Shown piece by piece: positions 11,188-22,934 of a stretch of DNA of 64,000 nt. Source of the stretch: Muscardinus avellanarius (taxonomy: Eukaryota > Chordata > Mammalia > Rodentia > Gliridae); contig OY726572.1 in the NCBI GenBank assembly GCA_963383645.1, positions 72,441,002 to 72,505,001 on the forward strand. The letters run 5' to 3'. Every line of letters starts with the position of its first letter. The stretch's first letter is position 1. The translations under genes were made by a program, and so were the position numbers. The notes under the pieces were generated by a model that was given only the letters and a program-made list of their open reading frames with translations, ran no database searches and was not told the DNA's origin.

Positions 11188-11590
11188 TTGTAAAATGTAC
11201 TTATTGTACAAAGCCTAAAACAGCATATAATTTAGCATAGTTACTGCTATGCTTCTATTCACTAGTACTGATAATTTGCTATGAAGATTATATGCTACTG
11301 CTGTATATCTTTTGTTTTTACATATTTGGCAAGACATCTAAAAACCAAGCATCTTTTCTTTAGGCTTAAGGTGACTATATTTTTCCCACTTTATGGACAG
11401 CTTCATTAACTCTTTAAATATATTTAAAGTTCCTGGTCTAGTTAAAAAAATAATTGAATAATCAAAAAGAAAAAATTCCACAAGAGTAGAGAGTAGAATT
11501 ATTGGCTTATAGTACATAGAGGAACTTAACATGTTTTAGTTTTTAATTTTAAACAGGACTCATAGACTCTCAAATACCTTACCAAAATAC
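10681..11590. other. Unique-looking sequence
   Basis: Apart from an AT microsatellite at 11146-11185 I recognise no feature here. Confidence 0.4.
11146..11185. repeat. (AT)n microsatellite
   Basis: About 20 uninterrupted AT dinucleotides. Confidence 0.95.
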
Positions 11591-11789
11591 AATTTTTTTC
11601 TTTTATTGTGTCCAGGGGTCCTGGACCTACAAAACCTCAAGAGGGACAGATTTTGTTTTATAAAATTGTATATGCTTAAATCTTTGGGCATCAGTGTCAT
11701 AATTCTTTTTTTGAGCCTAAAAGCAGAAGTACCATTATAAATTATAATGTAGACTATAAGGAGGAGCCAAAGTCAGAAGGCATTTAGTT

Positions 11790-12305
11790 AAATTATATAT
11801 GTAGTCTTTTAAATGGCTCAATGAGTATGACTCTTCTTTTATTCCAGAATAGCACACTTGTTTTTGGTTATACTTCCCTGCTGGGTGCTCAAGAGCAAGT
11901 AGTTAACCCAATGTTGGGCACACAAAAATATTTAAGAAATTTTTCTGCTAAGGTCAGTCAGGTTTCCTCTGGGTTACTCTTGGGGAATTTGTGGGACTTT
12001 TATCATGTGCCATCCACCGAGTTAGGCCATAGTCTTGCTGAACATTTGGCTTCCCATGTCACATAGGGAACATTTCCTGTCCAATAAGCTGCCGTTTCAC
12101 AGAATATGCACCGGTGGCTCTTAGTCTCTGGGGACTTCAAACTCTCCCAAATCAGGATGTCAGAAAACTTAACAGAATCTGCAAAGCCCTTAGAAGCCCC
12201 ATCATTCATTCTCCAGGGTCCATTTTCCTTTAGAGGAACAGGTCCAAAATTCTGCCTGTTTTGCCCTTATTATTTTTATTTCCTGACTGTTCTCCAAGTC
12301 TAAGT
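11790..12305 (+). repeat. Unidentified dispersed repeat, copy A
   Basis: The first 160 bp (gtcttttaaatggctcaatgagtatg..., agcacacttgtttttggttatac, ctgctgggtgctcaagagcaagtag, ttgggcacacaaaaatattt) recur in diverged form at 13928-14100. Copy A continues for about 350 bp beyond the shared part into moderately GC DNA (81-codon frame 11821-12066). I do not recognise the family. An internal piece of an old ERV or an old local duplication would both fit. Confidence 0.5.
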
Positions 12306-12437
12306 TGTTGAACACTCAGAAGATAAGCTTATCCAGTCCTTTTTAATGAATAGAGGTCAGTATTATAGCGTATATATTTTCCATGTAATGGCTATGAAAA
12401 GATTGTTTAGATTATTCTGTTAGAAGCTGTACATCTG

Positions 12438-12657
12438 AGCCAGGGGTAGTGGCACACTGTTGTAATCCCGGCACTTGAGAGGCGGAGATGGGAGGATCAT
12501 GCTGGTTCGAAGCCAGCTGTACTGGATTAAGAGACCCTGTTTCCAAATAAAAATATAAAAATAGGTCTGGGAGTGTAGCCCGGAGGTAGAAGGGTTTCCA
12601 GGAACCCCAGTACCAACAACAACAACAACAACAACAAAAAATGAAGCTGTACATCTG
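12438..12657 (+). mobile_element. Dimeric SINE, type I, with intact 15-bp target duplication
   Basis: The full order is gccaggggtagtggcacac, gaggcggagatgggagg, gttcgaagccagctgtactgg, ctgtttccaaataaaaat, gtctgggagtgtagcccgg, ggtttccaggaaccccagtacc and an (AAC)n tail. The target duplication gaagctgtacatctg lies at 12423-12437 and 12643-12657, perfectly preserved, so this is a young insertion. Confidence 0.95.
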
Positions 12658-12659
12658 TT

Positions 12660-13190
12660 ATGTTGTCAGGAAAGATTTACAAAAAAAATACAAAACAAAA
12701 TTATTAGGAACAAAGAAATCTAGTTTGTATATTTATGATAATATCTGATGATACAAACACATCTCATTTAAAATTGGCTTCATATATATTATACCTATTA
12801 TTAATAATACTTGATTTTTAGTAAGAGTTGCATTTGGATTTGGAATGTCAAGTGTTTGAGCACCAATAATTATTTTTGATAGTCATAATACAATTTAGGA
12901 ACACACAAATATGAACCTTAAAAGTATGACACTATTAACTTTTTTTTTGTTGTTTACATGACACCAACATTGTGAAGTATTCTTTTAAGCTTGGCATTTT
13001 AGAAATTAGAAAACTCTAATATATTTAACTTAAAAGGGATCAGTAATATTTTACGTTGCAGCTACACAGAAGTTTACATGTATATTAACTTGACCTTTAC
13101 TAATGGAGTAAACTTCAGAATTAACAGCTCAGTAAGATAACTATAATTACAATTCTATTTCAGTTAACAGCATTGACGAAATGAAAGAAT
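12660..13190. other. AT-rich stretch with no recognised feature
   Basis: No repeat, exon or RNA gene is apparent. Confidence 0.4.
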
Positions 13191-13191
13191 A

Positions 13192-13400
13192 GCCAGGCAT
13201 GGTGGTACACACTTGTAATCGCAGCATTTTGCAGGCTGAGACAGGATAGAAATTTGCAGACAGCCTCAGCTACTTAGTAGCTTTGCAACTCAGTGAGAGC
13301 TGCTTCAAAATAAAGAATAAAAAATAGCTCTGGAAGTGTCACTCACAGGTAGAATGCCCCTGGGTTCCATCCCCAGTGCCTCAAAAAACAAACAAGCAAA
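13192..13400 (+). mobile_element. Dimeric SINE, type II
   Basis: The text agccaggcatggtggtacacac, acagcctcagctacttagtag, ctttgcaactcagtgagag and gtagaatgcccctgggttccatccccag shows both halves. The tail is (CAAA)n-like. Confidence 0.88.
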
Positions 13401-13915
13401 CAAATAGCTCCCAAGTTTTATAAGTCTGGAGAAAAGTATTCATAATCAAAAATAGACTTATTTCTGATGGACAGTTGTACCTCTCCTATAAATTAAAAAA
13501 AGTTACTTAATCAAAGTTATTTAATCAAAGCATTCAGATGGAAATCATGATGGATCTTTTAATGCTACTAAACATAAATGACAAAAGTTTTAATAACTTT
13601 ATTAACCATTTTAAATGGTTAAAGTACTAAAAATATAGATGACAGAGGTTCAAAAGCTCCAATAATTTTAATAACCATGTTATATGATTAAATTTCAGAC
13701 AAAATGTATGTTGTATAAAGAAATGACTTACTGGTTATCTTAAATGTACGTAAAACCCATATATTTAACTTGATAAGCCTTTATAAAACATTTGAATAAA
13801 CCTCAGATTCTCAGGATATTTAGCCCTCAAACTCTTCTCAGGTCTTTATTTTTTAAATTAACTCTAAAATTCTTAATAACATAAAAATTGCTAATCATTT
13901 TTATTAAACATTTAG
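13401..13915. other. AT-rich stretch with no recognised feature
   Basis: It contains short imperfect direct repeats (ttacttaatcaaag / ttatttaatcaaag; ttaataactttattaaccat / ttttaataaccat) but no recognised family or exon. Confidence 0.4.
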
Positions 13916-13919
13916 AAAA

Positions 13920-14110
13920 AATTTATTATTATGTATGTGGTCTTTTAAATGGCTGCATGAGTATGGCTTTTCTTTTAACCCAGAATAGCGCACTTGTTTT
14001 TGGTTATACTTTCCTGCTGGGTATCCAAGACCAAGTAGTTAGACCGATGTTAGGCACACACATTTTTTAAATAAAATTCTGCATCTAAGGTCAATCAGGA
14101 AATATTTACA
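13920..14110 (+). repeat. Unidentified dispersed repeat, copy B
   Basis: This is the partner of the copy at 11790. Shared text includes gtcttttaaatggct, gagtatg, ccagaatagc, gcacttgtttttggttatac, ctgctgggt and aagtagtta, in the same order and orientation. It is cut at the 3' side by the SINE that follows. Confidence 0.55.
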
Positions 14111-14116
14111 TCCTAT

Positions 14117-14356
14117 CCAAATAGGTTATGTTTTATTTTATTTTATTTTATTTTATTTTGGTGGTACTGGGGTTCCTGGAAGCCCTTCTATCTCCGGGTT
14201 ACACTCCCAGACCTATTTTTACATTTTTTTATTTGGAAACAGGGTCTCCTAAGCCAGCGCGCGCGGCTAGCTTCGAACCTGCGCGATCCTCCTGTCTCTG
14301 CCTCCCAAGTGCGGGGATTACAAGCGTGCGCCACCACGCCCGGCCAAATAGGTTAT
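14117..14356 (-). mobile_element. Dimeric SINE, type I, reverse, with 13-bp target duplication
   Basis: The (TTTTA)n reversed tail is followed by ggtggtactggggttcctgg and the full type I order, to the end gccaccacgcccgg. The duplication ccaaataggttat lies at 14117-14129 and 14344-14356. CpG-rich text in the left half (cgcgcgcggctagc, gaacctgcgcgatcc) supports a recent insertion. Confidence 0.95.
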
Positions 14357-14513
14357 ATTTTACCATTAAATCATCTCATTAATACTTTTTATTATATTCA
14401 GATGTTTTATATGAGTCATGTATACTTATTATTATCCCTTGTATATGTGAGTTTGACTGATCTCTATTATTGCATCCTTTAGTAAGAAGTTGTATATAAA
14501 GTTTTATTGTATA

Positions 14514-14536
14514 TTATTTATTTATTTATTATTATT

Positions 14537-14583
<47 letters not shown>

Positions 14584-14718
14584 TTGGTGGTACTGGGGTT
14601 CCTGGAAGCCCTTCTACCTCCGGGCTACACTACCAGACCTATTTTATACTTTTTTATTTGGAAACAGAGTCTCTTAAGCCAGTTCGGGATTACAAGAGTG
14701 CACCACCATGCCCAGCAT
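14514..14718 (-). mobile_element. Dimeric SINE, type I, reverse, internally deleted, long (TTTA)n tail
   Basis: A TTTA tract of about 65 bp precedes ggtggtactggggttcctgg and tttggaaacagagtctcttaagccag. The copy then jumps to ttcgggattacaagagtgcaccaccatgccc, losing about 60 bp of the left half. Confidence 0.92.
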
Positions 14719-15167
14719 TTGTATATTCTTTATTATGTAAATTATTCCTATTTCTTTAAGATTTGATCAGAAATGTATGTAGATTGTATTAAATGTGTTC
14801 CTGTAATCTGGTAAAAAGAAACATTATATGTTACACTATTGACTTAGGTTGTTGAAAAAAGATAACTATTAAAGATCTTCTATTATTGAACTCTATATGC
14901 ACGGAGAGATGATTTGGGAGCAATCGATACTCAGTGGTTAAGTATCTCTTAGACCTGTTATTCTTCCAACAGATCAATATTACAATCACTTTTATATGTA
15001 CAAAAAGCCTCTCAGAGATAAAGTATCTTTTATCATAGGGTAAATATGTTTCATGACATTTAACAGAAAGAATGAGACACAGTTAATGTAAATTGACAAC
15101 CATAAAAAACAATTTCTAAATGATAATGATAAATAAGTTTTGGAGATGATATATTTAAACATTGAAA

Positions 15168-15390
15168 TATTAACTAACTTCTCAGCCAGACATGGTGGTG
15201 CACGCTTATAATCCCCACGTTTGGGAGGCGGAGACAGGAGGACCGCACAGGTTCAAAGCCAGCCTCTCTGGCTTAAGAGAACCTATTTCCAAATAAAAAG
15301 TATAAAATAGGTCTGGGTGTGCAGCCCGGAGGTAGAAGGGTTTCCAGGAACCCCAGTACCATACAAAAAATATATATATTAACTAACTTC
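15168..15390 (+). mobile_element. Dimeric SINE, type I, with 15-bp target duplication
   Basis: The insert starts at about 15184 (gccagacatggtggtgcacgc) and ends in gtaccatacaaaaaa. The duplication atattaactaacttc flanks it (15168-15182 and 15376-15390). Confidence 0.93.
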
Positions 15391-15949
15391 CACTTCCTGT
15401 AATAAGAAAGTAGTAGGACTGAAATTAACCTTCCTATTTAAATAATCAGAAAACAAATCAACTTAATCAATAGTTACAGTCAGTAATAGTTACCAGATGA
15501 CTGGGATCCCTGAAGGAAAAGACTCATAAAATTCCTAAAAGCCTGCCACCCTTGCAGCATTTTCTAGGCCCCAGTACCAAGTGGTAACTCAAGTAGAAAC
15601 TAAGCATCTCTTGAGTTGAGAACACAGATCATATTTTAGAGTCGGCTAGTAAATTCAAGACATAATATCTTAGATGAAATAATTAATAGAGAGAGAGGTG
15701 CAAAAATTTGGAGATTTCCAGTCCTTAGCTGATACTCAAGATGAACATTGGTGGAAGAATAAGAAAAGACTAGGTAAATGTTAACATTCTTAAAATTTTC
15801 ATATAATGAAAGAACTTATCATTCCTGTAGGCCAGAAATTCAGGATATATGGCACACTACATATAGAATACTCAGGGGTTATTGACTTAGTAGTAGGGAT
15901 ATATTAGTCCTAAAATAAAGACTACTCTAGACCTTAGCTAATATAGTTC
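15391..15949. other. Unique-looking sequence
   Basis: No repeat, exon or RNA gene is recognised, apart from possible very decayed L1 text near the 3' side. Confidence 0.35.
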
Positions 15950-16610
15950 AACAAAAATCAGCTTAAGGTAGATTGAAGACCTAGAAATTAGACGAAAATA
16001 TCTGTATTACTAAAAAAAAAACAATGTCTCCAACATAAAGGCACTGGCAAAAATTTCTCAATAAGGCCCCCAAAGCTCAGGATATTAAAAATGAGAATCA
16101 ATAATTGACATGGCATCAAATTAAGAGAAAAACAAATTCCTGCACTGCAAAAGAAACTATTCAGTTTAAAGAGAAGCTTACGGAATAGAAGAAAATCTTT
16201 GGTAGTCCTCTGGTAGAGGACTAATATAAATAATAAATGAATAACTAAAAAAACTTAGCACTTAAAAAACCAAATAACTCAGGCAAAAAAATGGGCAGGT
16301 GAACTACACAGACACTTTCCAGGAAAAAAAAAAGAAATACAACTGGCTTATAAATATATTAAAAAATATTCAACATCAATAGCAATTAGAGAAATGCATA
16401 TTAAAACTATACTAAAATCCTATCTCACTCCAGTTAGAATAGCAATAATCAATAACACGAATAATAACAAATGCTGACAAGGTCATTGGGAAATAGAAAC
16501 TCTTATACACTCTTGGTAGAATAATAAGTTAGTATATCCACTATTGATTAGTATGTAGGTTCCCTAAAAAATTAGGAATGGGACCACGACATGACCCACA
16601 ATGGAGGAAG
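15950..16610 (+). mobile_element. L1 ORF2 fragment, heavily decayed
   Basis: L1-type order is recognisable: tagattgaagacctagaaatta, caataattgacatggcatcaaattaag, gagaagcttacggaatagaagaaaatctttgg, agcaattagagaaatgcatattaaaac, ctcactccagttagaatagcaataatc, tgacaaggtcattgggaaatag. No usable open frame remains. Similar but fainter text continues towards 17050. Confidence 0.75.
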
Positions 16611-17059
16611 AATAGGCCTTATGTCCAAAGAGCTCTAATTATTCTTATTATCAGTATACATCTAGAAAAAAATTTTGGACACATTCCTATGTCAAGGAAA
16701 ATATATCCCAAGATATCAAGTACAAAACTTTAACAGTTAAACAAAATTAATTGATACAATTATTTTCAAATAATAATAAATTTATGTTTTCATTATATAA
16801 TTGAACATATTACTACAATTAGAATGAATAAACTGACTCCCTGAATGAAGGTATCTCTCTCCAGAAACATAATATTGAATGAAAATATCAATAATAATAT
16901 TCTAAAATATATTTAATTTCAGAAAAATAAAAACGAAAAAGAAAAAGATATACATTTATATCTAGTTTCTCTGCTTCAAAGTCTAAAATGGTAAAATGGT
17001 ATGTTGTAATGAATTTCAGTTCATGTATTTAAACTGTACAATCATCACTTTTTAATTTT

Positions 17060-18600
17060 GTGATAACAAGCTTAAAAGAAATTTTCAAACCCCATTCTAA
17101 TAGCTAGAAAAATTTAATCTTTAATGACTGTTATTTTAGAAAATGTCTATATCTACATAAATTACTATAATTCTTTCCTCTTCTATCTCCCAGTTAAATA
17201 GGGTTTTCTACTCAGTTCCTATTAAAAGTATAATTTTATTTTCTATCTTCAGTTTATAAAATTTTTCAAACTTAAAAGGCAATTGAACTTTATTTGATGA
17301 ATTATAAGAATTAATGAATACATTAACATGTAATTATTTTTCTTATACTATATATGTGCTTTATCATAAAAGTGATGTTCAGAGAATTTTAAATTGGATG
17401 CTTTCCCTAATATGTGGAAGCTAGGGAGAAAAAGGGTCATAAGAGGAATTCTAGACAAGGAAGAGAAAACCATGATAAATAAAAAAATAATAGTACTAAT
17501 GAAAACAGTAACAGTTTTATTAAAAGGACTCAGCTCTCTTATTCTTTTTAAATAAAATAATATATTTTATCACTGTGATCTTATAGTCAGGAAGGAAGCA
17601 TATACTTCTGTAAACACTGCCTTTTATGTTTTTATTGAACGATAAGTGGAATTATATATCCATATATTCATATACTCATATTTATATTGAACTCTCCTAA
17701 ATTCTAATAAGCACTTTACATAACAATTTTTAAATTTTTACCCTCATGCTTTAAGGTGAAGTATTTCCATTCTTTTTGACTTAAGATATGCTATTCAATT
17801 AGATTTCAACATATCTTTCTTAAGCAAATGGTATTCTTAGCAGATTTTCCCTTTATCTCTGCGTTAGTACTATATTAATATTAAAAAGAATAATCCTTTT
17901 TAATAAGTTTAAGATGTCTTAAGATTTGTCTATATAAAGTGTCCATTCCTGAATTAAATGGGATTTTATTCTCACATTTAACTCACTAGGACATGTTTAA
18001 TACTTACATAATTTTAATTTTTATAAATGTAATACAAATTTATAAAACACATATTATAGTAATAGTAATTGTTTTTTTTAAAATCTAAGTTGTACCAATG
18101 AAGCAGAGTTAATTTTATTTTTATATTTACTTCCAATATTAGCTAATTTTTTCTCATCAATTTATTTTTGACAATTACTCTCTTTAAGATCTTTCATTTC
18201 TTTTCTGCAAATAAGTACCTTGGCACACATAACATGATTTTTAGTGGCTAATGATATATGAATTCTAACATATATTTGGTAACACATTCATATATTTAAT
18301 ATAAAGCCATTATATTACATGCTAATACAATTTAAATAAAACTAATTATATATTAGGTAATATCCTATGTGGTATATACTATATATTACATTATATATTA
18401 AAATTATTTTATCACCTATAAGAAATTATAATATATTATGTATTCTGTATCATACATAATACATTGCTATTCATATTTCTCTACTAATTAAAAAGTGGGG
18501 AAGGTTAGACTTCATATATAAAAGGTAATCCTAAGAAATAAGCACAGAGGAAGCTTCTTTTAAAATGTTTAATATTAATTTAGAGATACAGCATTATCAT
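17060..18600. other. Very AT-rich stretch, one short L1 3' UTR piece
   Basis: The GC content is very low. The only recognised part is about 17395-17480 (ttccctaatatgtggaagctagggagaaaaagggtcata), which matches the L1 text at 10.49-10.53 kb. Nothing else is supported. Confidence 0.5.
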
Positions 18601-20040
18601 AAAATACTTGTTTGTGCAACAGAAAGCTTCTTTAGAATTAAGTAATGTTCTTTCTTTGCAGGACATATATTATTTTCTATAATTCTCACTAATGTTTTTA
18701 AATAAAAAAGCACATTTATTAAAAACAACACAGCACTAACCATTTTATAAGAGATAGCAAAATAATTAGTATCTATGAGAGTATCTCACAAAAATTTTTT
18801 TCCTAATTAAGTGGAATTAGATATAATGGCTTAAATATAATAGTTATATGATAATTCATATAACATTAGTAAAATTTTCAGAAGAAAAATTTAGTGAATT
18901 ATTTAAAAAAGAGAATCATAAAACATGTAATAAAAAATGCAGCACTGAGAAAAGTTGTGCATCTTCAAGTTGGTAAAGAGTCCAATGTACACCAACCATA
19001 AGCCATTTATTATCACAAACTTCTTGGTCATTTCAATATTTTGATTTTTCAATTGTTAATTCTTCTCTGTAAAAGCTATCCACTCCTTATCAGCCCATAT
19101 GCTTTTAGATGTTCCATGGGTCTGCCCATATTCCTACCCCCACACATTGCCATTCCAAGTGCCCCTTTTCCTTTTTCTATTAACTACATCTTATCAATTC
19201 TGCTAGTTCCTCAAAACAAACACATCTCTAAACCTATCAAAAACCACCTTCAATCCATACCTGCCAGATAGGGCCTTAATATGGCAGCATTCTAGCTACC
19301 TACTGGCAAGTTAATTACACTGGATGACTTCCATCACCGAAGGAGTAGTGATGTACTCTTCATACTGGTTTGCCTTCCCTATATACAATTTGTCCACCAA
19401 AATTATCACAGGAACTTAGAGAATCTTTTGTCCACTGTCAGTGGTCTTATCAACAAATTAAATTAACAGACAAGAAAACATGGCAATAGGTACATGGGAT
19501 TCAATAGAAATAAAAAAAGAAAAATCTCATTACCCATATAAAAATTATAAACAGTGGGCTTCTGGTTGATATGGAATTTTATGATAGTGTGTTGAGATCC
19601 TCAAACCCAAATACAGAACAGTGATGGGTTAAACATTAAAATAAAGTGAATTAGATATATCTGCAATCAGCAACAAAATACATGTCAACATTTACAAAGA
19701 ATCTATGAACACAAAACAAGGGTTACCATGACGGAAGCTGATTTCCTGCTACCTCTGAATCTGTAAACATACATCAAAAGGGACTCCTAAAGAAAAACAA
19801 TGTAAAAAAAAAAAAAGTTCACTTAATGAAATGAACTGAAATCAGCTTCATTGCTTAAGATCCGGGGCCATAAATTCATCTTGAGTAAAGCTGCAAAACA
19901 TAGCAATCTACTGTTGCTTGGGTGTTTGGATTACAGCAGAGGGCTGTAGAAGGGGAAGTTGGTAGGACCCTATGCAGACATAAGGCTAACAATGTCAAAC
20001 CACCTACTGTAAGGACAATTTGGTGAGGGGAGGTGGCATA
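18600..20040. other. Single-copy-looking, mixed-complexity stretch, possibly 3' UTR-like on the minus strand
   Basis: I recognise no transposon for most of this stretch. Read on the minus strand it has the texture of a long 3' UTR (moderate complexity, T-rich runs, no long frame). The 76-codon plus frame at 19041 has no motif. This is a texture-based impression only. Confidence 0.2.
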
Positions 20041-20059
20041 TTCCCAATATTATTATGTT

Positions 20060-20195
20060 ACAGGATCACTAACCTAAGGCCTTCAGCAATTTTGTGAGAC
20101 CCTATATTTCAAAATTTAAAAAAAATTAAAACAGGACTGGGGGTATAGCTTCAAGGAAGAATGTCCCTGGGTTGAATCCCAGAACCAAAAATAAT
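20060..20195 (+). mobile_element. 5'-truncated dimeric SINE, old
   Basis: The text ggatcactaacctaaggccttcagcaattttgtgagaccct, the A-rich linker and the right half (actgggggtatagcttcaaggaagaatgtccctggg) are present. The 5' B1 part is missing. Confidence 0.7.
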
Positions 20196-20419
20196 TACTC
20201 TGTTTCTTAAATTACAAATAATTTAAGATTTTTTTCATTTAAATTATAAATAATTTAAGAAAATTATTTACCTTATTTGGACCCCCATATTAGTTACCAA
20301 AATATAAGTGAAAACTAATGAATGAAAAAATGTATTTAAATTAGAAGTAAACCAATGATTTAATTAAATTAAAAGGATTAAAATAATTTTAATTACAAAA
20401 AGATGATGTGGGTATTTAA

Positions 20420-20528
20420 TTAATTTTGAGACAGGGTCGTGCTAAGTTGTCCAGGCTGGCCTCGAACTTGCAATTCTCCTTCCTGCCTCAGCCTCCTAAG
20501 TAGCATGTAGCACCATGCCTGATTATCC
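20420..20528 (-). mobile_element. SINE left half (B1-like), reverse, old
   Basis: The text tttgagacagggtcgtgctaagttgtccaggctggcctcgaacttg...tgcctcagcctcctaagtag is a typical reversed B1 monomer of an older subfamily. Confidence 0.75.
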
Positions 20529-20867
20529 TCCTTTTTCATATCATGATAGAAGTGACTATCCTTGGCATGCTTTGAAGAAAATGTTTTAACATTCCACTAT
20601 AAAATTATAGTGGAATAATTATATATTCTACTTATAACATTTGCTATAAGTTTTCAGTGGACTAATAAAATCTACTAAAAAAAAGATGGTGAGACTTAAA
20701 AATCACATCTGAAAATGATTTCAAAGTAAAGGATAAGGCTATGAGAAGTTAATGAAATTTTCATTATGCTCGATGTCTGACAAAATTATTCTGTTCTACA
20801 GCTCTGATACTATTTCTCTTTTAGACTTCCAATTTAAAAACAATCACAAAATGCCAAAACCTGCTTA

Positions 20868-20985
20868 ACTGTGTGTGTGTGTGTAATCTATCCTTGAGCA
20901 TTATATATATATATTCATATATATGTGTGTGTATGTATACATGTACATACATGTGTGTATATATATGTGTATATATATGTAATTT
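20868..20985. repeat. TG/TA-rich simple repeat
   Basis: Interrupted TG, TA and TATG runs. Confidence 0.8.
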
Positions 20986-20989
20986 TCTT

Positions 20990-21110
20990 TTAATTAGGAT
21001 CTCACTAAATTACTGTATGCTGGCCTTAAACCTGTTGATCCTTCTATGATGCTTATGTATGAGGATTAGATGGGGCATATCATCACACAAAGCTTTAACT
21101 GTTTTCTGAT
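20990..21110 (-). mobile_element. SINE left half, reverse, very old
   Basis: The text aggatctcactaaattactgtatgctggccttaaacctgttgatccttc...ggattagatgggg follows the reversed B1 order with many changes. Confidence 0.5.
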
Positions 21111-21367
21111 AGGATAGGCTACTGAAAATTAACTTTTAATAAAAAAAATTTGTTCCAACAACTCACCTTGCAAATTCAGCTTAATAAGCTTTTGATACTA
21201 TTTTTTATTAATTCAAGTTATCTGATAATGCTCACAAAATAATGGCAAAGTGCTTTCTCATACTCCAATGCTAATTCATTTGGGGAAACAAGGATAAGCC
21301 AATCAAAATCTCTTCATAACAATCAAAATGCATTTAGTGTCAAGCAACTCAATAAAATCTACATGGT

Positions 21368-21620
21368 TTCCTCTAGCTTTTTTTTATTTATTATAATTTT
21401 TTTCTTTTTTTTGGTGGTACTGGGGTTCCTGGAAGCCCTTCTACCTCCGGCTACACTCCCACCTGGCTACACTCCCAGGCCTATTTTTATAAATTTTTAT
21501 GTGGAAACAGGGTCTTTTAAGCCAGCAAGGCTGGCTTCGAACCTGCACGATCCTCCCGTCTCTGCCTCCCAAGTGCAGGGATTACAAGCATGCGCCACCA
21601 TGCCCAGATTCCTCTAGTTT
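21368..21620 (-). mobile_element. Dimeric SINE, type I, reverse, with small internal duplication
   Basis: The T-rich tail, ggtggtactggggttcctgg and the full reversed order to catgcgccaccatgccc are present. The phrase ggctacactccca occurs twice in tandem (about 21450-21480), an internal duplication of the right half. The text ttcctctag flanks the insert on both sides. Confidence 0.92.
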
Positions 21621-21952
21621 TTAAATCATCATGCTATATTTTCTGATACAATAGTGTCTCTAAAGATAACTGAAATCCTATATCTGCTAACACACAAAGC
21701 ATAAATGCATTGACAACATAAATTCATTGGCTCTGAAATGTGGTTTTATTTGGAAGACCTCAGTTGTTTTTCTTTTCTTTCTTAATAATGTGTGCAAAAT
21801 ACCCAATGCTAGAAAGGCTATCAAGCAAGCATCACCAGAAAATAAAAGTTGTTTATGGTGAGAGAGGGAGGGGATATGAATAAGAAAATCATATGCTTTT
21901 CTTACTATGATTAGCACATTTTATGAAACAGTTAATCTTATGGCATGGTTAT

Positions 21953-21954
<2 letters not shown>

Positions 21955-22029
<75 letters not shown>

Positions 22030-22033
22030 GTTA
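21955..22033. repeat. (GT)n(AT)n compound microsatellite
   Basis: About 22 GT units are followed by about 12 AT units. Confidence 0.95.
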
Positions 22034-22229
22034 TGTATAATATGATATATATCTGAATCTATTTTACACCCAAAGTGGCAAAATGGAAATAACTTTCTAA
22101 CTGGACTTTGAGGAACAATGCTCACCTGGACCAGTTATTAGCCTCCCCATGCATTTTCCAAATCATAGTTTATAGGCTGTATTTTGTTTAAAATAAATAA
22201 GTTATTGCTTAGTATAAAAATGATATTTT

Positions 22230-22430
22230 TAAGTTGTAGGTATGGGTAAAACAGACTTTCTGGAGATAATTATATTAAGTTAAATAAACCAAGCAACCTG
22301 GGAAGATAAATACTGCATGTTCATATGTATAAACTAAAAATAGGTAAACTGGAATGTTCTAGAGTGATTGCTATAAGTTGGGAGGGATAGAGAAATAGTA
22401 ATAAAGTGCTGGGTCAATTTAATTTTAGTT
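22230..22430 (+). mobile_element. Old L1 3' end fragment
   Basis: The text ttctggagataattatattaagttaaataaaccaagc, aagataaatactgcatgttcatatg and tgctataagttgggagggataga follows a LINE ORF2-end/3' UTR order. It is strongly decayed. Confidence 0.5.
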
Positions 22431-22691
22431 CAAAAATCTTCTCTTGAAAACTTGATTATTTAAATAACCAATTCTAAAAGTGTTTTTTTCAATAAAAACA
22501 AATGCAGGGAGTATAGAGAACCTCAGTATTCTTAAATCTACACATAGGACCCATATCATTTACACAATCCATATCTACAAAAATTTATAGAGATATAGAA
22601 ACAGAACAATTAGAAACTTCATTGGTCAGATCAAATGCCTTCTGTGATTTACATGGTCTGCATAAAGTGGATAAAGTCAATGACTTCTTTG

Positions 22692-22889
22692 TCTTTTTTT
22701 TGTGTGTGTGGTACCGGGGTTCCTGGAAACCCTTCTACCCCCGGGCTACACTCCGAGTACCAATTTTTATACTTTTTTATTTGGAAACAGGGTCTCTTAA
22801 GCCAGCTCGGCTGGCTTCGAACCTGTGAGATCCTCCTGCCTCTGCCTAACAAGCATGGGGATTACAAGCATGCATCACCATGCCTGGCT
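22692..22889 (-). mobile_element. Dimeric SINE, type I, reverse
   Basis: The tail gtgtgtgtggtaccggggttcctgg is followed by the full reversed type I order, ending catcaccatgcctggct. Confidence 0.92.
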
Positions 22890-22934
22890 TATAAGTCTTA
22901 TTTTTAAACAAAGTAAACTTTGTCTTTTTACAAC

